Positions 42,955 through 50,649 of a stretch of DNA of 64,000 nucleotides are shown piece after piece (position 1 is the first letter of the stretch; the number at the start of each line of letters is the position of its first letter). The stretch covers positions 62,001-126,000 of the forward strand of contig NZ_BOMG01000096.1 in assembly GCF_016862075.1 (NCBI RefSeq), in the 5' to 3' direction. The notes beneath the pieces are model-generated. The model searched no databases and was not told where the DNA came from. It was given only the letters and a program-made list of their open reading frames with translations. Origin of the DNA: Actinoplanes couchii. Lineage in GTDB: Bacteria > Actinomycetota > Actinomycetes > Mycobacteriales > Micromonosporaceae. A program made the position numbers and the translations under genes.

Positions 42955-43299
42955 ATGGCGAGCCGCACCCCGACCCCGCTCACGCACCCGGACATCGACG
43001 ACATCGACCTGCTCACGGTGCTGAGCGCGCTCGCCGACCCGGTCCGGCTCGGCATCGTGGTGAAACTCGTCGGCCGCCCGGGGCTGACCTGCGGCGGCTT
43101 CTACCCCGACGTCACGGCGTCGGTGCTGACCCGCCACTTCCGGGTGCTGCGCGAGGCTGGGGTGATCCGCCAGGAGGATTCCGGCGTACGCCGCGAGAAC
43201 ACCCTGCGTAAGGCCGACCTGGACGCACGCTTCCCCGGCCTGATCGACATCATCGTGAAGGAAGCGGCCGACGGCGCGATCCCCCGGCTACCGCACTGA
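42955..43299 (+). CDS. ArsR-family transcriptional repressor
   Basis: A 114-residue winged-helix protein: LLTVLSALADPVRLGIVVKLV, recognition region TASVLTRHFRVLREAGVIRQEDSGVRRENTLRK. Only one Cys (C66 region, LTCGGF), so the metal trap of classic ArsR is absent; it may sense reactive species instead. ATG at 42955. Should repress itself and the divergent ene-reductase through the palindrome between them. Confidence 0.88.
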   Translation: MASRTPTPLTHPDIDDIDLLTVLSALADPVRLGIVVKLVGRPGLTCGGFYPDVTASVLTRHFRVLREAGVIRQEDSGVRRENTLRKADLDARFPGLIDIIVKEAADGAIPRLPH

Positions 43300-43322
43300 C
43301 CGCTTTTCCTCAGTGGCCGCCT

Positions 43323-44042
43323 TCATCGCCTGAGCACGCAGTCGCCGCAGGTGCCGCCGCCGGGGATCCGGTAGTAGAGGCAGCAGTTGTTGCGGGCCAG
43401 GTACCAGCGGGCCCGCGCCGGATCGGGCCGGTTCAGGGTGGCCATACCCCGCAGCGGCGGCAGGTCGAGGGCCTGCCCGACCAGCCGTGCGGCCGGTTCG
43501 GCGGCGTCCGGCAGGGTGTCGGCGATCATGCCGGCCGCGCCACCGAGCGCGGAGGCGACGTTGCCCCACAGGACCTGGGGTGACAGGCGGTACCGCTCGC
43601 GGAAGACGTCCAGGACCGGCTCGACGACGCCCCGGATCGCGGTCGTGGTGAATCGTTCAGCGGTGCCGGGTTCACTGTCGAGGTCGCGCCAGGCGATCGG
43701 AATCGGTCCACCTTGAACCGGCCGCCACCACAGCCGGTCCAGGTCGGCGATCGGCAGGACACCGGTGGTGGCGACCGCCCCGACCAGTGGCGACAGCAGC
43801 CGGGATGCCAGTCCGAGAAAGATGATCGACGCGGTGACCCGTTCGTCGATGGCGTCGAGGTCCAGCCCGCCGAGTGCGGCAAGGGTCCGCCGCCCGATCC
43901 GGACCCGTTCGCCGATCACGTCCCCGTCGCGCAGATCCCGCAGCGGCCGCCACTCACCGTCACCGTCGTAGGGTTCCCAGACGAAGTACGGCCCGAGTTC
44001 CGCCGCCGCCCGCAGAGCCGCTCCACTGTCCCGGCTGCTCAT
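43323..44042 (-). CDS. FhuF-like [2Fe-2S] reductase under cobalamin riboswitch
   Basis: A 239-residue protein whose C-terminus has the FhuF iron-sulfur motif: CC at 220-221, C232 and C235 (CC-x10-C-x2-C) in CCLYYR...GTCGDC. FhuF reduces ferric siderophores. Here the gene is coupled (ATGA, 44039-44042) to a MerR regulator behind a cobalamin riboswitch, so corrinoid or cobalt reduction is a reasonable alternative job. It lacks any siderophore genes nearby. Confidence 0.8.
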   Translation of the reverse strand: MSSRDSGAALRAAAELGPYFVWEPYDGDGEWRPLRDLRDGDVIGERVRIGRRTLAALGGLDLDAIDERVTASIIFLGLASRLLSPLVGAVATTGVLPIADLDRLWWRPVQGGPIPIAWRDLDSEPGTAERFTTTAIRGVVEPVLDVFRERYRLSPQVLWGNVASALGGAAGMIADTLPDAAEPAARLVGQALDLPPLRGMATLNRPDPARARWYLARNNCCLYYRIPGGGTCGDCVLRR

Positions 44043-44878
44043 CCGGCGACCACGGCGGTGACCGCCGCCATCGCGTCAGCGAGGTCGGGGCACGTCCGGC
44101 CGAGTCCGGCCTCGACGACAACCGTCCCCCCGGCCGCTGTTTCGATGCCGGCCGTCGCCGGGCCGGGGGCGTCGCTCCAGAACACCAGCACCGCGGGGCA
44201 GGCCCGGGTGATCGCGGCGGCGATCACGGCACTGTCCAGGCCGGCACCGAGATGCGCGGAGGCGATGCCGCGTTCGGCCAGGGCCGCGGCGAGCGCGTCG
44301 AGAGCTGCCACGTCCCGCCCGTCATCGGCGGCCACCAACATCACCTGCACCGGCGTGCCCGCCGGCGGTCGCGGAACAGCGGCGAGAACCTCACCGAGCG
44401 AACGGGCCAGCAACCGCCGGGCAATGACCTTCCGCGTCTCCGGACAGCGGGCGCGGTCGATGTGCTGGAATGCGGGCCCGGCCACGGCATGCCAGGTTCG
44501 CACGACTCCCCGGCCGGCCACCGCACGGCTGACGGCCTCCCGCAGGCCGAGCACATCCATCCGCCGGGCGGCGCGAGCCAGTCCACGGGCTTCGGCGTCA
44601 CTTCCCGGATCGTCGCAGGGTCGTTCGGCCGCCCGGACAGCGCTCTCCCGGCGGGCGCGCCGGGCGGCTTCCGCCGCGGGCACTCCACGGGTGGTGAGCT
44701 GCGCCATCATCGTCAGCCGGGCGATGTCGTGCGGGGTGTACCGCCGGTGGCGGCCCGATTCGTGTTCGCTGGGCCCCAGCCCGTACCGCTGGTGCCAGGT
44801 TCGCAAGGTGGTGGTGGCGACACCGAGCCGCCGGGCGAGACTCCCGGCGCTGAGCGGCTCGTCGACCGTCGTCTGCAT
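44039..44878 (-). CDS. CarH-like MerR regulator with altered B12-binding domain
   Basis: A 279-residue regulator. N-terminal MerR HTH: SAGSLARRLGVATTTLRTWHQRYGL, with GRHRRYTPHDIARL. The middle helical part and C-terminal Rossmann part match CarH-type B12-binding domains (ALDALAAALAERGI; AAAITRACPAVLVFWSD). The cobalt-ligating His of the DxHxxG motif is not there: the aligned stretch reads DDGRDVAAL. The helical-cap W-x9-EH motif reads W...QH. ATG at 44878 follows GGGAGAGAAG; the longer GTG form adds four codons. 62 nt separate it from the riboswitch. Confidence 0.78.
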   Translation of the reverse strand: MQTTVDEPLSAGSLARRLGVATTTLRTWHQRYGLGPSEHESGRHRRYTPHDIARLTMMAQLTTRGVPAAEAARRARRESAVRAAERPCDDPGSDAEARGLARAARRMDVLGLREAVSRAVAGRGVVRTWHAVAGPAFQHIDRARCPETRKVIARRLLARSLGEVLAAVPRPPAGTPVQVMLVAADDGRDVAALDALAAALAERGIASAHLGAGLDSAVIAAAITRACPAVLVFWSDAPGPATAGIETAAGGTVVVEAGLGRTCPDLADAMAAVTAVVAG

Positions 44879-44940
44879 CTTCTCTCCCACCGCCGACCCG
44901 CCCTCGAGGTCACCGACAACACCGCACCAGTTTCGACACG

Positions 44941-45063
44941 GGCACTGGCAGGTATCCGGACTCGCGGACCACCCGGCCCACTCACCGTTGCGGGGCAGTC
45001 CCGGTCTCCCACCGGGTTCCCTCTTACGTCACCCCACCCGACGGGAAGGGCGAACCAGCTGCC
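44941..45063 (-). ncRNA. Cobalamin riboswitch upstream of MerR-FhuF-like operon
   Basis: On the minus strand the core GTAAGAGGGAACCCGGTGGG and GACTGCCCCGCAACGGTGA is nearly identical to the riboswitch at 34117-34305, and the 3' part GAGTCCGGATACCTGCCA closes P1: GGCAGCTGG with CCAGTGCC, one bulge. It is shorter (123 nt), lacking the long peripheral arm of the first. The 305-bp gap 44879-45183 holds this element, the leader to the MerR gene, and a plain promoter region for 45184. Confidence 0.93.
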
Positions 45064-45183
45064 GGTCCATATTACCGGTTACCCCCTACCTGCCGCCGTT
45101 CGCCGCTTTCGACACCACGCCCACCCCCATGATCAGGGCGCCGGTGATCTGGTCCGGCGCCCCGGGATCAGGGACCATACGGT

Positions 45184-46068
45184 GTGAACTCCGACGTGCT
45201 GCTCGAACTACGCGCGGCGCGACGCGCCCCCGGCCCGGGACGGCGTGAAGCATTGACCGCGTTGGCGAACCTCGGCGGCTGGGACGCATTGGACCCCGTC
45301 GATCAGCGCGCGATGGCCCGGCTGATCGAGGTCAAGGCACTGACCGAGAAACCCGGACCGATGCACCTGTGCGGCTCCTGGTACGCCGTCCCGGCAGCGG
45401 TCGGCCGGCAGGCGGTGCTGGACGCGTTCGAGCTGGCCGACGCCCGACCGGTGACGATGCGCCTGGGCGCGTCGGCGTGGAACAACGACCGCCACAACTG
45501 GGATCTCGGCGATCACGGCGCCTGCTCCCGTATGTACATCACGCCGGCGCTGGACGGCTGGACACTGGTCTTCGGCACCGTGCCGACGGTGGCGCACCTC
45601 CAGAGCGAGGCAGCGTTCCGGGAAGCGGTCCGGGCCCACTGTGCCGAGTTGAGCGGCAGGTTCGGGGTGACCCAGTGGTACGGTGCGAGCTGCGGCGACG
45701 GCTGGACCGCGTGGTGCCTGGCCGAGGACGGACGGGTCACCGACCGATACGACATCCTCGAACCCGAACCGCCCGAAAATGATCACGAGCCGGTGATCCG
45801 TTACTACGACGACCTCGTCGCCCGGACCGCCCCACCGACGACCACACGCTTCGAGCAGCTCCACATCGAAGGCTTCGGCGCGCCCACCATCGTCCGGCGA
45901 AACCGCTCCTTACGCGGTGACGAGAGACATGCCACCGAGGTGGCGGCCGGCCTCTCGATCAATCCCGCCGCCCTCGGCCCGCACCACACCGTCACCGGCC
46001 GCGCTCTGCTGGCCCTGACCAGCTGTGGAATCGGCCGGCCGAGCACACCGGGTGCACTCGCATGTTGA
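45184..46068 (+). CDS. Hypothetical protein
   Basis: A 294-residue soluble protein, no family recognised. A helical N-terminus (LLELRAARRAPGPGRREALTALANLGGW) and a Trp-rich beta core (GSWYAVPAAVGRQAVLD, TLVFGTVPTVAHL, TQWYGASCGDGWTAWCL) are visible; the last ~60 residues are less ordered. GTG at 45184. Overlaps the next gene by 7 bp, so the two are coupled. Confidence 0.55.
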   Translation: MNSDVLLELRAARRAPGPGRREALTALANLGGWDALDPVDQRAMARLIEVKALTEKPGPMHLCGSWYAVPAAVGRQAVLDAFELADARPVTMRLGASAWNNDRHNWDLGDHGACSRMYITPALDGWTLVFGTVPTVAHLQSEAAFREAVRAHCAELSGRFGVTQWYGASCGDGWTAWCLAEDGRVTDRYDILEPEPPENDHEPVIRYYDDLVARTAPPTTTRFEQLHIEGFGAPTIVRRNRSLRGDERHATEVAAGLSINPAALGPHHTVTGRALLALTSCGIGRPSTPGALAC

Positions 46069-46547
46069 GCGAGGGCGAGCACTGGTCAAGCTGGGTGCGG
46101 CAGTGGGCGACCGACATCGACACGGCCACGAGAGACATGACGGCGACGTTCGAGGCGACCTATGGCTACCCCGCCGGTGTCAACGAGGTGCGGTGGGCGA
46201 CCGCGGACGACCGCACCGACGCCGGGCCCCTGGCGCCGATGGCCGGTTTCTATCAGGTGGTCGCCGAGGTGAGCCTGCCGGATGTCGGCAACGGCATCTT
46301 CATCCACAGTGCGCAGAGTGCCCTCGCGCAGACGGAGGATCCGCACGGGCCGGTGATCGGTTCCACCGGCGGCGGCACGCAGTTCGTCCTGGATCGGGAC
46401 GGTCGTGTGCACAGGTCGGTCGGCGCGTCCCTGGACGGCGACTTCGTGCCGGTCGCGGACTCGGTCGAGCAGTTCCTGTCCCGGCTGCGCCACGCGGTCA
46501 CCGAGTTCGTCCGCCACAACCGGATCGTGGATCTCGACAACGGGTGA
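46062..46547 (+). CDS. Hypothetical protein coupled to upstream gene
   Basis: A 161-residue protein of unknown function. Visible: helical start (WSSWVRQWATDIDTATRDM), an acidic beta section (YQVVAEVSLPDVGNGIFIHS) and a helical end (QFLSRLRHAVTEFVRHNRIVDL). ATG at 46062 lies inside the end of the upstream gene. A terminator hairpin follows. Confidence 0.5.
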   Translation: MLSEGEHWSSWVRQWATDIDTATRDMTATFEATYGYPAGVNEVRWATADDRTDAGPLAPMAGFYQVVAEVSLPDVGNGIFIHSAQSALAQTEDPHGPVIGSTGGGTQFVLDRDGRVHRSVGASLDGDFVPVADSVEQFLSRLRHAVTEFVRHNRIVDLDNG

Positions 46548-46549
46548 CG

Positions 46550-46575
46550 TCCCGGCCCGGAATCCCGGGCCGGGA
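46550..46575. terminator. Bidirectional hairpin terminator
   Basis: TCCCGGCCCGG (46550-46560) pairs perfectly with CCGGGCCGGGA (46565-46575) around a 4-nt loop, between two convergent genes. No U tract. Confidence 0.7.
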
Positions 46576-46584
46576 GCACGTGGA

Positions 46585-47985
46585 TCACACGGTTCGGCGG
46601 CTGCGGATCGCGCCGATGAGCACGTCGGCGGCCAGGAATACGAGCAGCGGGATGCCGAGCAGGGGCAGGGCCCAGGCGATGGCGAAGACCAGCGGGACGC
46701 CGGCGACGATGCCCCACGTCGGGAGTTGCTGCCAGGCTCCGCGGGTGGGTGGGGCTCCGGCCAGGGCGCGGCGGTCGGTGCGGGTGGGGCGGCGCTGCCA
46801 CCACATGCGGTAGCCCCAGATGATCAGGGTGATCACGCCGATGGCGAGCAGGGCGAGGACGATCTGGTTGACCGGGCCGAAGAGCAGACCCATGTGCGCC
46901 TGTACGCCCCACGAGGTGAGTTTCGCCAGCAGTGGCCAGTCGGCGAAGTCGACCCGGTCGGTGATCTGCCCGGAGGCGTCGACGGCGACGCTGTCGAAAC
47001 GTACCGGCCAGCGGTTGTCGGTCTGGGTGACGGTCCAGGCGCTGGCGGTGTCGGCGGGCGGGGTGATCTGCACCGGCCCGTCGAGTCCGGCCTGGCGGGC
47101 GCCGGTCAGGGCGGTGTCGTAGGCGGCCGGGTCGGCGACGACCGGGGTCGGGGCGCCGGCGCTGTGGTGTCCGCCGGTGGGCGCGTCGACGGAGGTGGTG
47201 ACGTAGGGGCGGTTGCCGCGCATGGCGTCGAGGGCGGCGCTGAAGTTGGCGCCGGCGTAGGTGGACCAGGTCAGGCCGGTCGCGGACAGGATCAGCAGGC
47301 CGAGGGTGAGCCAGATGCCGGTGGCGGCGTGCCAGCTGCGGCTGCGGCGCACGCCCTTCTTCGCGGACAGTTCCGGGGTGATCATGCGGCGCAGGGCGCG
47401 CTGGCGCCGCCACCAGAGGATCACGCCGCCGAGGGCGAGGACCCACAGCCAGCTGGCGGCGAACTCGGAGTACATCTCGCCGCCCGCGCCCAGGTGCAGA
47501 TCGCGGTGGAAGGTGTCGAGCCAGGTGTTCAGCGGGGTCGCCGTCCACCAGGTGGTCAACTGCCCGGTCACTTCGCTGGTGTACGGGTCGACGTACACCG
47601 TATGCACGAGTTCCGACTCGGGCGTCAGGTCGGGTGAGCTGAAGTCGACCTGGGTGGTGGCATCGCCCTCACCGACCCGCACCCCGATCAGGTCGCCGTC
47701 GGGGTGACTCGCGCGTGCCGCCGCGATCTGGGCGGCCACCGGCGCGACCGTGTCGCCGGGGCTGTCGACGACCAGCTCACTGCTGTAGACGATCTTCTCG
47801 AGCGTCGGGACCAGGGTGAACATGAACCCGGTCGACGCCGCGACCAGGATGAACGGCGCGACCAGGATCCCGGCGAAGAAGTGCAACCGCAGTAACAGCG
47901 GCCCGAACCCGCGAGCGCTGGGCGGACGTCGCGGCGCGGGCGGGGCGACAAGCGCGGGCTCGCTGACTTCGGGGATGATCGCCAT
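46585..47985 (-). CDS. PepSY-associated membrane protein
   Basis: A 466-residue protein of the PepSY-associated TM helix family. Pattern: LLLRLHFFAGILVAPFILVAASTGFMF, WLDTFHRDLHLG with His, WLWVLALGGVILWWRR, WHAATGIWLTLGLLILSATGLTW, and a last pair of helices. PepSY membrane proteins often accompany iron uptake and may pass electrons to ferric siderophores; no siderophore genes are next to it. ATG at 47985 follows AGAGGACAG. Confidence 0.8.
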   Translation of the reverse strand: MAIIPEVSEPALVAPPAPRRPPSARGFGPLLLRLHFFAGILVAPFILVAASTGFMFTLVPTLEKIVYSSELVVDSPGDTVAPVAAQIAAARASHPDGDLIGVRVGEGDATTQVDFSSPDLTPESELVHTVYVDPYTSEVTGQLTTWWTATPLNTWLDTFHRDLHLGAGGEMYSEFAASWLWVLALGGVILWWRRQRALRRMITPELSAKKGVRRSRSWHAATGIWLTLGLLILSATGLTWSTYAGANFSAALDAMRGNRPYVTTSVDAPTGGHHSAGAPTPVVADPAAYDTALTGARQAGLDGPVQITPPADTASAWTVTQTDNRWPVRFDSVAVDASGQITDRVDFADWPLLAKLTSWGVQAHMGLLFGPVNQIVLALLAIGVITLIIWGYRMWWQRRPTRTDRRALAGAPPTRGAWQQLPTWGIVAGVPLVFAIAWALPLLGIPLLVFLAADVLIGAIRSRRTV

Positions 47986-48086
47986 CGGCTGTCCTCTGGG
48001 GGTATCGGCGTCCGAGTGACCTCCGCCACGTCGAGGAGGTCAGAGCGGTAGTCGCCCCACCGCACCGAAAAGTTCCCAGCGATCTG

Positions 48087-48674
48087 TCAGAAAGTGCTGA
48101 GTGCCCTCCGAACGGCGGGATCGTCCGGTCCGGTGCCGTAACGGTGCTGGTAGACGGCGAGGACCATGTCCCGGACCGAGGCCCCGTCGGGTTCCAGACC
48201 GGCGGCGATCAGCCGTAGAGGGTGCGGATGACCGCCCGGCTGGGTCGGACTGTAGTCGCGCACCGGCAGCAGCTCGGCACCGAGCCGCTGGTAGAACACG
48301 ATCCGCCGCCGCCGGATCGCCTCCTCATCGGGGTCGATGCCGGTCTCGTCGGGGTCTTCGACGTCCAGCAGGATCCGGGTGTGACCGGCTGCCTGCTCGT
48401 GTGCGCAGAGCAGCCGCCACATCTGCGAGCCCAGGCCGCTCCCCCGCTGCCCGACGGCGAAGTAGCGCAGGAACACCCAGCCGGTCGGCCCGAGTCGCCG
48501 GGTCACCGTGAACCCGGCGGGCCGCCCGTCCACGACCAGCGCCAGCATGTCGTCGGCGAGCAGGTCGTCCAGTGGCGCCCGCAGCTCGGCCGGGAACGCG
48601 TCGAGATAGATGTCCTCGGTGGCCGTCAGCAGGGCCTGGTCGAGGTCCGCTGCCGGGATCAGTTCCACCGCCAC
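48087..48674 (-). CDS. GNAT family acetyltransferase
   Basis: A 195-residue N-acetyltransferase. Acetyl-CoA loop: VFLRYFAVGQRGSGLGSQMWRLL (the QRGSGLG core). It ends an operon of fatty-acyl-type genes, overlapping the amidohydrolase gene by 16 bp. Substrate unknown; an amine freed by the amidohydrolase is a reasonable guess. Start GTG at 48674 or 48668. Confidence 0.75.
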   Translation of the reverse strand: MAVELIPAADLDQALLTATEDIYLDAFPAELRAPLDDLLADDMLALVVDGRPAGFTVTRRLGPTGWVFLRYFAVGQRGSGLGSQMWRLLCAHEQAAGHTRILLDVEDPDETGIDPDEEAIRRRRIVFYQRLGAELLPVRDYSPTQPGGHPHPLRLIAAGLEPDGASVRDMVLAVYQHRYGTGPDDPAVRRALSTF

Positions 48675-50248
48675 TGCCCTCCGATCATCGTGCGCAGCAC
48701 CTGGATCTGCCCGATGCTGCCGGTGTCCACGCTGGTCGGGTCGTCGGCGAGGACCGCGAGGTCGGCGAGTTTGCCGACCGTCAGCGATCCGGTGACGTGC
48801 TCGCGGTGCGAGGCGAACGCCGACCCCAGTGTGTAGGCCCGCAGCGCCTCCCGTGGCGTGATCTGCTCGTGCCGGCTGAACGGCTGCCCGGAGGCGGTGG
48901 TCCGGTCGACCATCGCCTGGATGCCGAGCAGCGGCGCGCCGATCGTGACCGGCCGGTCAGAGCTGCCGGGCAGGACCATGCCGGCGTCCAGCAGCGACCG
49001 CAGCCGGTAGGCGTCCCCGGCCCGCTGCGGCCCGAGGGCGGCGAGCATCCCGTCGCCGATCTCCGGCACGAACCGAGCCTGCGGCACCCCGATCACGCCC
49101 AGGCGCACGGCGCGTTCCACCTGGTCGTGGCGGGCGACCCCGAAGTGTTCGATGCGGTGCCGGGCGTCGGGACGGGGCAGTTCACGCTGGGCCCGCTCGT
49201 AGGCGTCCAGGGCCAGGTCGATCGCCGCGTCCCCGATGGCGTGTGCGGCCACCCGCCAGCCGCTGCGGTGCGCCCTCACGATCGTCGCGGTCAGCGCGTC
49301 CGCGTCGCCCTGCAGATAGCCGGACCCGGGCCGGTCGGCGTAGTCGTGGCAGAGCGCGGCGGTGTGCCCGATCAGCGACCCGTCGGTGAACACCTTGACC
49401 GGGCCGATGCGCAGCCAGTCGTCGCCGAACCCGGTACGGATCCCGAGGTCCAGCCCGAGCGACAGCCCGTCGTCGGCGTGCCCGGTCAGCGGGTGCAGCG
49501 CGTCGGCGGCGACCATCAGCTCGGTCCGCACCCGCAGCCGGCCCTGGTCGCGGGCGGCCTGGTAGGCGGCCAGCTCGACCGGGCTCTTGCCGATCCAGCC
49601 GCCGCCGATCCCGGCCTCCGTGACGCTGGTGATGCCCTCGGCCAGATAGCGCTGCCCGGCCCGGTCGATGGCGTCGGTCAGCTCGTGCAGCGGGTACGGC
49701 AGGACCAGCTCGTTGACCAGATTCTGCGCCTGCTCCTGCAGCAGCCCGGTGGGCCGTCCGGTGTCGTCGAGCACGACCAGGCCACCGTCGACGTCACGGC
49801 CGCGCTCGTCGAGGCCGAGCATCCGCAGCACCGCCGAGTTGACCACGCACATGTGACCGGAGACGTGCCGGAGCCAGGCCGGGCGGCCGGGGGCGATCCG
49901 GTCCAGGTCGTCGCGGGTCGGGTGGCGGCCGATCTTGTTCTCGTCGTAGCCGCTGCCGACCAGCCAGCGCCCCTCCGGCACATCCGCCCCGGTCAGGGCC
50001 GCCAGCACCGCGTCCATGCTGTCCAGGCGCAGGTCGACCTCGGCGAGGGACAACCCGTACCAGGCCATGTGGTTGTGGGCGTCGTGGAACCCGGGGACCA
50101 CCGTCGCACCGCCCAGGTCCACGGTCTCGCGGGCGGGCACCTCCTCCAGGGCGACGATCCGCCCGTTCAGGATCGACAGCGCCGTGGTGTCGGGGCCGTC
50201 CATGGTGAGGAAACGGGCGTTGGTGAGCAGCAGATCGGCGGTGATCAC
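48659..50248 (-). CDS. YtcJ-type amidohydrolase
   Basis: A 529-residue metal-dependent amidohydrolase of the YtcJ/NfdA type (amidohydrolase_3). Features: VVPGFHDAHNHMAWYG (HxH metal site), EAGIGGGWIGKSPVELAAYQ, HAIGDAAIDLALDAYE, HRIEHFGVARHDQVER and SSDRPVTIGAPLLGIQ. Such enzymes hydrolyse amide or formamide bonds; natural substrates are often unknown. GTG 50248 overlaps the upstream stop (GTGA, 50245-50248). Part of a TetR-controlled operon. Confidence 0.85.
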   Translation of the reverse strand: MITADLLLTNARFLTMDGPDTTALSILNGRIVALEEVPARETVDLGGATVVPGFHDAHNHMAWYGLSLAEVDLRLDSMDAVLAALTGADVPEGRWLVGSGYDENKIGRHPTRDDLDRIAPGRPAWLRHVSGHMCVVNSAVLRMLGLDERGRDVDGGLVVLDDTGRPTGLLQEQAQNLVNELVLPYPLHELTDAIDRAGQRYLAEGITSVTEAGIGGGWIGKSPVELAAYQAARDQGRLRVRTELMVAADALHPLTGHADDGLSLGLDLGIRTGFGDDWLRIGPVKVFTDGSLIGHTAALCHDYADRPGSGYLQGDADALTATIVRAHRSGWRVAAHAIGDAAIDLALDAYERAQRELPRPDARHRIEHFGVARHDQVERAVRLGVIGVPQARFVPEIGDGMLAALGPQRAGDAYRLRSLLDAGMVLPGSSDRPVTIGAPLLGIQAMVDRTTASGQPFSRHEQITPREALRAYTLGSAFASHREHVTGSLTVGKLADLAVLADDPTSVDTGSIGQIQVLRTMIGGQWRWN

Positions 50249-50649
50249 GCGGTCAGCTCCTGGAAGACGGTGCGGTACCAGTCCGACCACGGGGCCGGGC
50301 GGCCGGTCGACGGGTCCACCTTGACGATCACCCGGTGGCCGGTGGCGCGGACCGGATCGGTGCCGCAGCTGAACCCGTACGTCGCGCTGGTCGTTCCGAT
50401 CTTCAGCCCGGTCAGCGTGACCGGCATCGGGCCCGGCTCGGACACCGGGGCCAGGAACTCCACGTGCAGCTCCCGGACCACGTAGTGCAGGTCGGCGACC
50501 CGGGCCGCGGGCGCGGCGGCCCCGCCGGTGAGCTGCTCGAACAGCGCCGTCTGGGCCCGCTCGACGTGCACCGCGAACCGGGCGTTGTGCAGATGCCCGT
50601 TCGGGTCCAGCTCGTCGAAGAACACCGGGCTGTCGTAGGTGAAGCTCAT
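50245..50649 (-). CDS. 4-hydroxybenzoyl-CoA thioesterase-like hotdog protein
   Basis: A 134-residue hotdog-fold thioesterase. The active-site segment FFDELDPNGHLHNARFAVHVERA has the catalytic Asp and the NGHxHNA pattern of YbgC/FcbC-type enzymes. It should hydrolyse an acyl- or aroyl-CoA. ATG at 50649 overlaps the ligase stop (ATGA, 50646-50649). Confidence 0.83.
   Translation of the reverse strand: MSFTYDSPVFFDELDPNGHLHNARFAVHVERAQTALFEQLTGGAAAPAARVADLHYVVRELHVEFLAPVSEPGPMPVTLTGLKIGTTSATYGFSCGTDPVRATGHRVIVKVDPSTGRPAPWSDWYRTVFQELTA

Noticed and set aside
42955..43299. ArsR protein as an arsenic sensor
   Set aside because: The classic cysteine metal site is absent and no arsenic genes are near; the ene-reductase context fits better.
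48572..50485. A 637-codon plus-strand open frame
   Set aside because: Antisense to the amidohydrolase, which carries all metal-site motifs on the minus strand.
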